From Cavia porcellus (Eukaryota > Chordata > Mammalia > Rodentia > Caviidae): a DNA stretch of 64,000 nucleotides. This document shows positions 1 through 11,908 of this stretch, piece after piece. Under the pieces are notes generated by a model. It was not told the origin of the DNA. It ran no database searches and saw only the letters and a program-made list of their open reading frames with translations. Position numbers and translations under genes: made by a program. The DNA is taken from contig NW_026947702.1 in assembly GCF_034190915.1 (NCBI RefSeq), positions 62,001 to 126,000 on the forward strand, given 5' to 3'. Numbering within the stretch: the stretch's first letter is position 1; every line of letters begins with the position of its first letter.

Positions 1-1034
1 CCGCGGTGTGGTCAGCATGGGGAGGTCAGGGAACATGCAGTGGCAATGTAGGATAGGTTTCTGAAAAACATCGCGGGGTGGTGGGCATTGTATGGGTGTG
101 TGTTACATTACATTCACTAGTAGGAGTGAAAAAAACATCGTGGGGCGGTGTGAATCGGAGGGTCTGAATTAGGATAGGCAGTGAGTGGCAATGTAGGATG
201 GAGAAAAGTACCGCGGGGTGGTCAGCATGGGGAGGTCAGGGAACATGCAGTGGCAATGTAGGAAAGGTTTCTGAAAAACATCGCGGGGTTGTGCGCATTT
301 TATGGGTGTGTGTTACATTACATTCACTAGTAGGAGTGAGAAAAACATCACGGGGTGGTGCGCATTGTATGGGTGTGTGTTACATTACATTCACTATTAG
401 GAGTGAGAAAAACATCACGGGGTGGTGTGAATCGGAGGGTCTGAATTAGGATAGGCAGTGTGTGGCAATGTGGGATGGAGAAAAGCACCGCGCGGTGTTG
501 AGCATGGGGAGGTCAGGGAACATGCAGTGGCAAAGTAGGATAGGTTTCTGAAAAACATCGCGGGGTGGTGTGCATTGTATGGGTGTGTGTTACATTACAT
601 TCACTAGTAGGAGTGAGAAAAACATCACGGCATGGTGCGCATTGTATGGGTGTGTGTTACATTACATTCACTAGTAGGAGTGAGAAAAACATCACGGGGT
701 GGTGTGAATCGGAGGGTCTGAATTAGGATAGGCAGTGAGAGGCAATGTAGGATGGAGAAAAGCACCGCGGGGTGCTCAGCATGGGGAGGTCAGGGAACAT
801 GCAGTATCAATGTTGGATAGGTTTCTGAAAAACATCGCGGGGTGGTGCGCATTGTATGGGTGTGTCTTACATTACATTCACTAGTAGGAGTGAGAAAAAC
901 ATCACGGGGTGGTGCACATTGTATGGGTGTGTGTTACATTACATTCACAAGTAGGAGTGAGAAAAACATCACGGGGTGGTGTGAATCGGAGGGTCTGAAA
1001 TATGATAGGCAGTGAGTGGCAATGTAGGATGGAG
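1..1034 (+). repeat. Left flank: partial CAB then three CAAB monomers
   Basis: The first monomer lacks its first 7 bases and runs to 203. CAAB monomers start at 204, 481 and 758 (277 bp each). I found no close multi-kilobase partner for this run, so it looks like an older or differently derived stretch of the same satellite. Confidence 0.88.
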
Positions 1035-1941
1035 AAAAGCACCGCGGCGAGGTCAGCATGGGGAGGTCAGGGAACATGCAGTGGTAATGTAGGATAGTTT
1101 TCTGAAAAACATCGCGGGGTGGTGCGCATTGTATGGGTGTGTGTTACATTACATTCACTAGTAGGAGTGAGAAAAACATCACGGGGTGGTGTGAATCGGA
1201 GGGTCTGAAATAGGATAGGCAGTGAGTGGCAATGTAGGATGGAGAAAAGCACCGCGGCGAGGTCAGCATGGGGAGGTCAGGGAACATGCAGTGGTAATGT
1301 AGGATAGGTTTCTGAAAAACATCGCGGGGTGGTGCGCATTGTATGGGTGTGTGTTACATTACATTCACTAGTAGGAGTGAGAAAAACATCACGGGGTGTT
1401 GTGAATCGGAGGGTCTGAATTAGGATAGGCAGTGAGTGGCAATGTAGGATGGAGAAAAGCACCGCGGGGTGGTCAGCATGGGGAAGTGAGCGAACATGCA
1501 GTGGCAATGTAGGATAGGTTTCTGAAAAACATCGCGGGGTGGTGCGCATTGTATGGGTGTGTGTTACATTACATTCACTAGTAGGAGTCAGAAAAACATT
1601 GCGGGGTGGTGTGAATCGGAGGTTGTAAATTAGGTTAGGCAGTGATTGGCCATGTAGGATGGAGAAAAGCACCGCGGGGTGGTCAGCATTGGGAGGTCAG
1701 GGAACATTCAGTGGCAATGTAGGATAGGTTTCTGAAAAACATCGCGGGGTGGTGCGCATTGTATGGGAGTGTGTTACATTACATTCACTAGTAGGAGTGA
1801 GAAAAACATCACGGGGTGGTGCGCATTGTATGGGTGTGTGTTACATTACATTCACTAGTAGGAGTGAGAAAAACATCACGGGGTGGTGTGAATCGGAGGC
1901 TCTGAATTAGGATAGGCAGTGAGTGGCAATGTAGGATGCAG
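1035..1941 (+). repeat. 907-bp four-monomer block shared with HOR-I ends
   Basis: Monomers start at 1035, 1245 and 1455 (CAB) and 1665 (CAAB). The block has the same order and diagnostic bases (AAATAGGATAGG, GCGGCGAGGTC, GAAGTGAGCG, the right-half GGTTGT, and ATTCAGTGG) as 6401-7307, 5,366 bp later, and as 9885-10791. It marks a displaced copy of the end of HOR-I. Confidence 0.85.
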
Positions 1942-3823
1942 AAAAGCACCGCGGCGTGGTCAGCATGGGGAGGTCAGGGAACATGCAGTGGTAATGTAGG
2001 ATAGGTTTCTGAAAAACATCGCGGGGTGGTGCGCATTGTATCGGTGTGTGTTACATTACATTCACTAGTAGGAGTGAGAAAAACATCACGGGGTGGTGTG
2101 AATCGGAGGGTCTGAATTAGGATAGGCAGTGAGTGGCAATGTAGGATGGAGAAAAGCACCGCGGTGTGGTCAGCATGGGGAGGTGAGCGAACATGCAGTG
2201 GCAATGTAGGATAGGTTTCTGAAAAACATCGCGGGGTGGTGCGCATTGTATGGTTGTGTGTTACATTACATTCACTAGTAGGAGTCAGAAAAACATCGCG
2301 GGCTGGTGTGAATCGGAGGTTCTGAATTAGGATAGGCAGTGAGTGGCAATGTAGGATGGAGAAAAGCACCGCGGGGTGGTCAGCATGGGGAGGTCAGGGA
2401 ACATTCAGTGGCAATGCAGGATAGGTTTCTGAAAAACATCGCGGGGTTGGTGCGCATTGTATGGGAGTGTGTTACATTACATTCACTAGTAGGTGTGAGA
2501 AAAACATCACGGGGTGGTGCGCATTGTATGGGTGTGTGTTACATTACATTCACTAGTAGGAGTGAGAAAAACATCACGCGGTGGTGTGAATCAGAGGGTC
2601 TGAATTAGGATAGGCAGTGAGTCACAATGTAGGGTGGAGAAAAGCACCGCGGGGTGGTCAGCATGGGGAGGTCAGGGAACATGCAGTGGCCATGTAGGAT
2701 AGTTTTCTGAAAAACATCACGGGGTGGTGCGCATTGTATGGGTGTGTGTTACATTACATTCACTAGTAGGAGTGAGAAAAACATCACGAGGAGGTGTGAA
2801 TCGGAGGGTCTGAATTAGGATAGGCAGTGAGTGTCAATGTAGGATGAAGAAAAGCACCGCGGGGTGGTCAGCATGCGGAGGACAGGGAACATGCAGTGGC
2901 AATGTAGGATAGGTTTCTGAAAAACATCACGGGGTGGGGCGCATTGTATGGGTGTGTGTTACATTACATTCACTAGTAGGAGTCAGAAAAACATCACGGG
3001 GTGGTGCGCATTGTATGGGTGTGTGTTACATTACATTCACTAGTAGGAGTGAGAAAAACATCACGGGGTGGTGTGAATCGGAGGGTCTGAATTAGGATAG
3101 GCATTGAGTGGCAATGTAGGATGGAGAAAAGCACCGCGGGGTGGTCAGCATGGGGAGGTGAGCGAACATGCAGTGGCAATGTAGGATAGGTTTCTGAAAA
3201 ACATCGCGGGGTGGTGCGCATTGTATGGGTGTGTGTTACATAACATTCACTAGTAGGAGTCAGAAAAAACATCACGGGTGGTGCGCATTGTATGGGTGTG
3301 TGTTACATTACATTCACTAGTAGGAGTGAGAAAAACATCACGGGTTGGAGTGAATCGGAGGGTCTGAATTAGGAGAGGCAGTGAGTGGCAATGTAGGATG
3401 GAGAAAAGCACCGCGGGGTGGTCAGCATCGGGAGATCAGGGAACATGCAGTGGCAATGTAGGATAGGTTTCTGAAAAACATCGCGGGGTGGTGCGCATTG
3501 TATGGGTGTGTGTTACATTACATTCACTAGTAGGAGTGAGAAAAACATCACGGGGTGGTGTGAATCGGAGGGTCTGTATTAGGATAGGCCATGAGTGGCA
3601 ATGTAGGATGGAGAAAAGCACCGCGGGGTGGTCAGCATGGGGAGGTCAGGGAACATGCAGTGGCAATGTAGGATAGGTTTCTGAAAAACATCGCGGGGTG
3701 GTGCGCATTGTATGGGTGTGTGTTACATTACATTCACTAGTAGGAGTGAGAAAAACATCACGGGTTGGTGTGAATCGGAAGGTCTGAATTAGGATAGGCA
3801 GTGAGTGGCAATGTAGGATGGAG
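1942..3823 (+). repeat. Mixed flank monomers before HOR-I
   Basis: Starts: 1942 and 2152 (CAB), 2362 (CAAB, one extra T in the first A head, 278 bp), 2640 (CAB), 2850 and 3127 (CAAB), 3404 and 3614 (CAB). The monomer at 2640 carries the CACGAGGAGG and GATGAAG markers of the later 209-bp class but keeps the full CACCGCGG head, so it appears ancestral to that class. The order does not match HOR-I exactly. Confidence 0.85.
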
Positions 3824-6800
3824 AAAAGCACGGCGGGGTGGTCAGCATGGGGAGGTCAGGGAACATGCAGTGGCAATGTAGGATAGGTTTCTGAAAAACA
3901 TCGCAGGGTGGTGGGCATTGTATGGGTGTGTGTTACATTACATTCACTAGTAGGAGTGAAAAAAACATCATGGGGTGGCGTGAATCGGAGGGTCTGAATT
4001 AGGATAGGCAGTGAGTGGCAATGTAGGATGGAGAAAAGCACCGCGGGGTGGTCAGCATGGGGAGGTCAGGGAACATGCAGTGGCAATGTAGGATAGGTTT
4101 CTGAAAGACATCGCGGGGTGGTGCGCATTGTATGGGTGTGTGTTACATTACATTCACTAGTAGGAGTGAGAAAAACATCTCGGGGTGGTGTGAATTGGAG
4201 GGTCTGAATTAGGATAGGCAGTGAGTGGCAATGTAGGATGGAGAAAAGCACCGCGGGGTGGTCAGCATGGGGAGGTCAGGGAACATGCAGTGGCAATGTA
4301 GGATAGGTTACTGAAAAACATCGCGGGGTGGTGCGCATTGTATGGGTGTGTGTTACATTACATTTACTAGTAGGAGTGAGAAAAACATCACGGGGTGGTG
4401 TGAATCGGAGGGTCTGAATTAGGATAGGCAGTCACTGGCAATATAGGATGGAGAAAAAAACCGCGGGTTGGTCAGCATTGGGAGATCAGGGAACATTCAG
4501 TGGCAATGTAGGATAGGTGATTCAAAAACATCGCGGGGTGGTGCGCATTGCATGGGTGTGTGTTACATTACATTCACTAGTAGGAGTGAGAAAAACATCA
4601 CAGGGTGGTGCGCATTGTATGTGTGTGTGTTACATTACATTCACTAGTAATAATGAGAAAAACATCACGGGGTGGTGTGAATCGGAGGGTCTGAATTAGG
4701 ATAGGCAGTGAGTGGCAATGTAGGATGGAGAAAAGCACTGAGGGGTGCTCAGCATGGGGAGGCCAGGGAACATGCAGTGGCAATGTAGGATAGGTTTCTG
4801 AAAAACATCGCGGGGTGGTGCGCATTGAATGGGTGTGTGTTACATTACATTCACTAGTAGGAGTGAGAAAAACATCACGGGGAAGTGTGAATCGGAGGGT
4901 CTGAATTAGGATAGGCAGTGAATGGCAATGTAGGATGGAGAAAAGCACCACGGGCTGGTCAGCATGGGGAGGTTAAGGAGCATGCAGTGGCAATGTAGGA
5001 TAGGTTTCAGAAAAACGTCGCGGGGTGGTGCGTATTGTATGGGTGTGTGTTACATTACATTCACTAGTAGGAGTGAGAAAAACATCACGGGGTGGTGCGC
5101 ATTGTATGGGTGTATGTTACATTACATTCACTAGTAGGAGTGAGAAAAACATCACGGGGTGGTGTGAATCGGAGGGTCTGAATTAGGATAGGCAGTGAGT
5201 GGCAATGTAGGATGGAGAAAAGCACCGCGGGGTGGTCAGCATGGGGAGGTCAGGGAACATTCAGTGGCAATGTAGGATAGGTTTCTGAAAAACATCGCGG
5301 GGTGGTGCGCATTGTATGGGAGTTTCTTACATTATATTCACTAGTAGGAGTGAGAAAAACATCACGGGGTGGTGCGCATTGTATGGGTGTGTGTTACATT
5401 ACATTCACTAGTAGGATTGAGAAAAACATCATGCGGTGGTGTGAATCGGAGGGTCTGAATTGGGATAGGCAGTGAGTCACAATGTAGGATGGAGAAAAGC
5501 ACGCGGTGTGGTCAGCATGGGGAGGTCAGGGAACATGCAGTGGCAATGTAGGATAGTTTTCTGAAAAACATCACGGGGTGGTGCGCATTGTATGGGTGTG
5601 TGTTACATTACATTCACTAGTAGGAGTGAGAAAAACATCACGAGGAGGTGTGAATCGGAGGGTCTGAATTAGGCTAGGCAGTGAGTGTCAATGTAGGATG
5701 AAGAAAAGCACCGCGGGGTGGTAAGCATGGGGAGCTCAGGGAACATGCAGTGGCAATGTAGGATAGTTTTCTGAAAAACATCGCGGGGTGGTGCGCATTG
5801 TATGGGTGTGTGTTACATTACATTCACTAGTAGGAGTGAGAAAAACATCACGTTGTGGTGTGAATCGGAGGGTCTGAATTAGGATAGGCAGTGAGTTGCA
5901 ATGTAGGATGGAGAAAAGCACCGCGGGGTGGTCAGCATGGGGAGGTCAGGGAACATGCCGTGGCAATGTAGGATTGGTTTCCGAAAAACATCGCGGGGTG
6001 GTGCGCATTGTATGGGTGTGTATTACATTACATTCACTAGTAGGAGTGAGAAAAACATCACGGGGTGGTGTGAATCAGAGGGTCGGAATTAAGATATTCA
6101 GTGAGTGGCAATGTAGGATGGAGAAAAGCACCGCGGTGTGGTCAGCATGTGGAGGTCAGGGAACATGCAGTGGCAATGTAGGATAGGTTTCTGAAAAACA
6201 TAGCGGGGTGTTGCGCATTGTATGGGTGTGTGTTACATTACATTCACTAGTAGGAGTGAGAAAAATATCACGGGGTGGTGCGCATTGTATGTGTGTGTGT
6301 TACATTACATTCACTAGTAGGAGTGCGAAAAACATCACGGGGTGGTGTGAATCGGAGGGTCTGAATTAGGATAGGCAGTGAGTGTCAATGTAGGATGGAG
6401 AAAAGCACCGCGGGGTGGTCAGCATGCCGAGGTCAGGGACCATGCAGTGGCAATGTAGGATAGGTTTCTGAAAAACATCGCGGGGTGGTGCGCATTGTAT
6501 GGGTGTGTGTTACATTACATTCACTAGTAGGAGTGAGAAAAACATCACGGGGTGGTGTGAATCGGAGGGTCTGAAATAGGATAGGCAGTGAGTGGCAATG
6601 TAGGATGGAGAAAAGCACCGCGGCGAGGTCAGCATGGGGAGGTCAGGGAAAATGCAGTGGTAATGTAGGATAGGTTTCTGAAAAACATCGCGGGGTGGTG
6701 CGCATTGTATGGGTGTGTGTTACATTACATTCACTAGTAGGAGTGAGAAAAACATCACGGGGTGTTGTGAATCGGAGGGTCTGAATTAGGATAGGCAGTG

Positions 6801-7307
6801 AGTGGCAATGTAGGATGGAGAAAAGCACCGCGGGGTGGTCAGCATGGGGAAGTGAGCGAACATGCAGTGGCAATGTAGGATAGGTTTCTGAAAAACATCG
6901 CGGGGTGGTGCGCATTGTATGGGTGTGTGTTACATTACATTCACTAGTAGGAGTCAGAAAAACATCGCGGGGTGGTGTGAATCGGAGGTTGTGAATTAGG
7001 ATAGGCAGTGATTGGCCATGTAGGATGGAGAAATGCACCGCGGGGTGGTCAGCATTGGGAGGTCAGGGAACATTCAGTGGCAATGTAGGATAGGTTTCTG
7101 AAAAACATCGCGGGGTGGTGCGCATTGTATGGGAGTGTGTTACATTACATTCACTAGTAGGAGTGAGAAAAACATCACGGGGTGGTGCGCATTGTATGGG
7201 TGTGTGTTACATTACATTCACTAGTAGGAGTGAGAAAAACATCACGGGGTGGTTTGAATTGGAGGGTCTGAATTAGGATAGGCAGTGAGTGGCAATGTAG
7301 GATGGAG
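3824..7307 (+). repeat. HOR-I copy 1, 3,484 bp, 15 monomers
   Basis: Starts: 3824, 4034, 4244 (CAB), 4454 (CAAB), 4731 (CAB), 4941, 5218 (CAAB), 5495 (CAB, 209 bp), 5704, 5914 (CAB), 6124 (CAAB), 6401, 6611, 6821 (CAB), 7031 (CAAB). The length equals 15 x 210 + 5 x 67 - 1. Markers in order include CATCATGGGGTGGCG, a CTGAAAGACATCTCG pair, the AAAAAAACCGCGG head, GAGGGGTGCTC, ACGTCGCG, AGTTTCTTAC, CACGCGGTGTGG and GATATTCAG. The next 3,484 bp repeat this order with about 15 substitutions that I counted by eye. Confidence 0.93.
5495..5703 (+). repeat. Type example of the 209-bp monomer with one base lost in C head
   Basis: The C head reads AAAAGCACGCGGTGTGG instead of AAAAGCACCGCGGTGTGG. The same loss is at 8979, 12883, 17692, 22846, 25214, 32801, 34471 and 38642. 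The related full-length monomers at 2640, 42953, 45740 and 47344 keep the base. The nine deleted copies all lie between 5.5 and 38.9 kb, so the lesion marks one lineage that spread with the higher-order repeats. Confidence 0.9.
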
Positions 7308-10300
7308 AAAAGCACCGCGGGGTGGTCAGCATGGGGAGGTCAGGGAACATGCAGTGGCAATGTAGGATAGGTTTCTGAAAAACATCGCAGGGTGGTGGGC
7401 ATTGTATGGGTGTGTGTTACATTACATTCACTAGTAGGAGTGAAAAAAACATCATGGGGTGGCGTGAATCGGAGGGTCTGAATTAGGATAGGCAGTGAGT
7501 GGCAATGTAGGATGGAGAAAAGCACCGCGGGGTGGTCAGCATGGGGAGGTCAGGGAACATGCAGTGGCAATGTAGGATAGGTTTCTGAAAGACATCGCGG
7601 GGTGGTGCGCATTGTATGGGTGTGTGTTACATTACATTCACTAGTAGGAGTGAGAAAAACATCTCGGGGTGGTGTGAATTGGAGGGTCTGAATTAGGATA
7701 GGCAGTGAGTGGCAATGTAGGATGGAGAAAAGCACCGCGGGGTGGTCAGCATGGGGAGGTCAGGGAACATGCAATGGCAATGTAGGATAGGTTTCTGAAA
7801 AACATCGCGGGGTGGTGCGCATTGTATGGGTGTGTGTTACATTACATTTACTAGTAGGAGTGAGAAAAACATCACGGGGTGGTGTGAATCGGAGGGTCTG
7901 AATTAGGATAGGCAGTCACTGGCAATATAGGATGGAGAAAAAAACCGCGGGTTGGTCAGCATTGGGAGATCAGGGAACATTCAGTGGCAATGTAGGATAG
8001 GTGATTCAAAAACATCGCGGGGTGGTGCGCATTGCATGGGTGTGTGTTACATTACATTCACTAGTAGGAGTGAGAAAAACATCACAGGGTGGTGCGCATT
8101 GTATGTGTGTGTGTTACATTACATTCACTAGTAATAGTGAGAAAAACATCACGGGGTGGTGTGAATCGGAGGGTCTGAATTAGGATAGGCAGTGAGTGGC
8201 AATGTAGGATGGAGAAAAGCACTGAGGGGTGCTCAGCATGGGGAGGCCAGGGAACATGCAGTGGCAATGTAGGATAGGTTTCTGAAAAACATCGCGGGGT
8301 GGTGCGCATTGAATGGGTGTGTGTTACATTACATTCACTAGTAGGAGTGAGAAAAACATCACGGGGAAGTGTGAATCGGAGGGTCTGAATTAGGATAGGC
8401 AGTGAATGGCAATGTAGGATGGAGAAAAGCACCACGGGGTGGTCAGCATGGGGAGGTTAAGGAACATGCAGTGGCAATGTAGGATAGGTTTCAGAAAAAC
8501 GTCGCGGGGTGGTGCGTATTGTATGGGTGTGTGTTACATTACATTCACTAGTAGGAGTGAGAAAAACATCACGGGGTGGTGCGCATTGTATGGGTGTATG
8601 TTACATTACATTCACTAGTAGGAGTGAAAAAAACATCACGGGGTGGTGTGAATCGGAGGGTCTGAATTAGGATAGGCAGTGAGTGGCAATGTAGGATGGA
8701 GAAAAGCACCGCGGGGTGGTCAGCATGGGGAGGTCAGGGAACATTCAGTGGCAATGTAGGATAGGTTTCTGAAAAACATCGCGGGGTGGTGCGCATTGTA
8801 TGGGAGTTTCTTACATTATATTCACTAGTAGGAGTGAGAAAAACATCACGGGGTGTTGCGCATTGTATGGGTGTGTGTTACATTACATTCACTAGTAGGA
8901 TTGAGAAAAACATCATGCGGTGGTGTGAATCGGAGGGTCTGAATTGGGATAGGCAGTGAGTCACAATGTAGGATGGAGAAAAGCACGCGGTGTGGTCAGC
9001 ATGGGGAGGTCAGGGAACATGCAGTGGCAATGTAGGATAGTTTTCTGAAAAACATCACGGGGTGGTGCGCATTGTATGGGTGTGTGTTACATTACATTCA
9101 CTAGTAGGAGTGAGAAAAACATCACGAGGAGGTGTGAATCGGAGGGTCTGAATTAGGCTAGGCAGTGAGTGTCAATGTAGGATGAAGAAAAGCACCGCGG
9201 GGTGGTAAGCATGGGGAGCTCAGGGAACATGCAGTGGCAATGTAGGATAGTTTTCTGAAAAACATCGCGGGATGGTGCGCATTGTATGGGTGTGTGTTAC
9301 ATTACATTCACTAGTAGGAGTGAGAAAAACATCACGTTGTGGTGTGAATCGGAGGGTCTGAATTAGGATAGGCAGTGAGTTGCAATGTAGGATGGAGAAA
9401 AGCACCGCGGGGTGGTCAGCATGGGGAGGTCAGGGAACATGCCGTGGCAATGTAGGATTGGTTTCCGAAAAACATCGCGGGGTGGTGCGCATTGTATGGG
9501 TGTGTATTACATTACATTCACTAGTAGGAGTGAGAAAAACATCACGGGTTGGTGTGAATCAGAGGGTCGGAATTAAGATATTCAGTGAGTGGCAATGTAG
9601 GATGGAGAAAAGCACCGCGGTGTGGTCAGCATGTGGAGGTCAGGGAACATGCAGTGGCAATGTAGGATAGGTTTCTGAAAAACATAGCGGGGTGTTGCGC
9701 ATTGTATGGGTGTGTGTTACATTACATTCACTAGTAGGAGTGAGAAAAATATCACGGGGTGGTGCGCATTGTATGTGTGTGTGTTACATTACATTCACTA
9801 GTAGGAGTGCGAAAAACATCACGGGGTGGTGTGAATCGGAGGGTCTGAATTAGGATAGGCAGTGAGTGTCAATGTAGGATGGAGAAAAGCACCGCGGGGT
9901 GGTCAGCATGCCGAGGTCAGGGACCATGCAGTGGCAATGTAGGATAGGTTTCTGAAAAACATCGCGGGGTGGTGCGCATTGTATGGGTGTGTGTTACATT
10001 ACATTCACTAGAAGGAGTGAGAAAAACATCACGGGGTGGTGTGAATCGGAGGGTCTGAAATAGGATAGGCAGTGAGTGGCAATGTAGGATGGAGAAAAGC
10101 ACCGCGGCGAGGTCAGCATGGGGAGGTCAGGGAACATGCAGTGGTAATGTAGGATAGGTTTCTGAAAAACATCGCGGGGTGGTGCGCATTGTATGGGTGT
10201 GTGTTACATTACATTCACTAGTAGGAGTGAGAAAAACATCACGGGGTGTTGTGAATCGGAGGGTCTGAATTAGGATAGGCAGTGAGTGGCAATGTAGGAT

Positions 10301-10791
10301 GGAGAAAAGCACCGCGGTGTGGTCAGCATGGGGAAGTGAGCGAACATGCAGTGGCAATGTAGGATAGGTTTCTGAAAAACATCGCGGGGTGGTGCGCATT
10401 GTATGGGTGTGTGTTACATTACATTCACTAGTAGGAGTCAGAAAAACATCGCGGGGTGGTGTGAATCGGAGGTTGTGAATTAGGATAGGCAGTGATTGGC
10501 CATGTAGGATGGAGAAAAGCACCGCGGGGTGGTCAGCATTGGGAGGTCAGGGAACATTCAGTGGCAATGTAGGATAGGTTTCTGAAAAACATCGCGGGGT
10601 GGTGCGCATTGTATGGGAGTGTGTTACATTACATTCACTAGTAGGAGTGAGAAAAACATCACGGGGTGGTGCGCATTGTATGGGTGTGTGTTACATTACA
10701 TTCACTAGTAGGAGTGAGAAAAACATCACGAGGAGGTGTGAATCGGAGGGTCTGAATTAGGATAGGCAGTGAGTGTCAATGTAGGATGAAG
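7308..10791 (+). repeat. HOR-I copy 2, 3,484 bp, 15 monomers
   Basis: Every monomer start is that of copy 1 plus 3,484: 7308, 7518, 7728, 7938, 8215, 8425, 8702, 8979, 9188, 9398, 9608, 9885, 10095, 10305 and 10515. The C-A-B / C-A-A-B pattern and the 209-bp monomer are the same. The last monomer differs: its B subunit is of another type (see 10515-10791). Identity to copy 1 is above 99% by eye outside that tail, so the duplication or conversion is recent. Confidence 0.93.
10515..10791 (+). repeat. Hybrid monomer at end of HOR-I copy 2
   Basis: C and both A subunits match the 7031 type (GCATTGGGAGG, ATTCAGTGG, GGGAGTGTG). B is the CACGAGGAGG, GTGTCAATG, GATGAAG type found at 2640, 5495 and 8979. 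The junction lies between the second A and the B head. It probably let the extra monomer at 10792 follow. Confidence 0.75.
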
Positions 10792-11908
10792 AAAAGCACC
10801 GCGGGGTGGTCAGCATGGGGAGGTCAGGGAACATGCAGTGGCAATGTAGGATAGGTTTCTGAAAAACATCGCGGGTTGGTGCGCATTGTATGGGTGTGTG
10901 TTACATTACATTCACTAGTAGGAGTGAGAAAAACATCACGGGGTGGTGTGAATCGGAGGGTCTGAATTAGGATAGGCAGTGAGTGGCAATGTAGGATGGA
11001 GAAAAGCACGGCGGGGTGGTCAGCATGGGGAGGTCAGGGAACATGCAGTGGCAATGTAGGATAGGTTTCTGAAAAACATCGCAGGGTGGTGGGCATTGTA
11101 TGGGTGTGTGTTACATTACATTCACTAGTAGGAGTGAAAAAAACATCATGGGGTGGTGTGAATCGGAGGGTCTGAATTAGGATAGGCAGTGAGTGGCAAT
11201 GTAGGATGGAGAAAAGCACCGCGGGTTGGTCAGCATGGGGAGGTCAGGGAACATGCAGTGGCAATGTAGGATAGGTTTCTGAAAAACATCGCGGGGTGGT
11301 GCGCATTGTATGGGTGTGTGTTACATTACATTCACTAGTAGGAGTGAGAAAAACATCACGGGGTGGTGTGAATTGGAGGGTCTGAATTAGGATAGGCAGT
11401 GAGTGGCAATGTAGGATGGAGAAAAGCACCGCGGGGTGGTCAGCATGGGGAGGTCAGGGAACATGCAGTGGCAATGTAGGATAGGTTTCTGAAAAACATT
11501 GCGGGGTGGTGCGCATTGTATGGGTGTGTGTTACATTACATTTACTAGTAGGAGTGAGAAAAACATCACGGGGTGGTGTGAATCGGAGGGTCTGAATTAG
11601 GATAGGCAGTCACTGGCAATATAGGATGGAGAAAAAAACCGCGGGTTGGTCAGCATTGGGAGGTCAGGGAACATTCAGTGGCAATGTAGGATAGGTTTTT
11701 CAAAAACATCGCGGGGTGGTGCGCATTGCATGGGTGTGTGTTACATTACATTCACTAGTAGGAGTGAGAAAAATATCACAGGGTGGTGCGCATTGTATGT
11801 GTGTGTGTTACATTACATTCACTAGTAGGAGTGAGAAAAACATCACGGGGTGGTGTGAATCGGAGGGTCTGAATTAGGATAGGCAGTGAGTGGCAATGTA
11901 GGATGGAG
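10792..11908 (+). repeat. HOR-I partial copy 3 with one extra leading monomer
   Basis: Starts: 10792, 11002, 11212, 11422 (CAB) and 11632 (CAAB). The monomer at 10792 ends in the rare CACGGCGGGG junction that also precedes 3824 but is missing before 7308. This makes the spacing from copy 2 to copy 3 3,694 bp, one monomer longer than between copies 1 and 2. After 11632 the order passes into HOR-II, which reuses HOR-I types. Confidence 0.88.

Noticed and set aside
1277..1672. Minus-strand open frames of 61-131 codons repeated through the window, with start at GTG near the C head
   Set aside because: The frame stays open because 210 is a multiple of three and the minus strand is poor in stops. 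It ends at a fixed TGA in C, or runs on only where GGTGAGCG or GGCCAGG variants remove that stop. A 67-bp extra A breaks the frame. There is no domain, no signal and no sign of protein-level selection.
2339..2608. Plus-strand open frames of 60-96 codons
   Set aside because: They are the same kind of repeat by-product, appear and vanish with single-base variants, and cross subunit borders without any conserved protein feature.
8102..8114. GT microsatellite (TATGTGTGTGTGTT)
   Set aside because: It is a one-base variant (GGGTG to TGTG) of the standard A body, too short and not expanded; part of the satellite.
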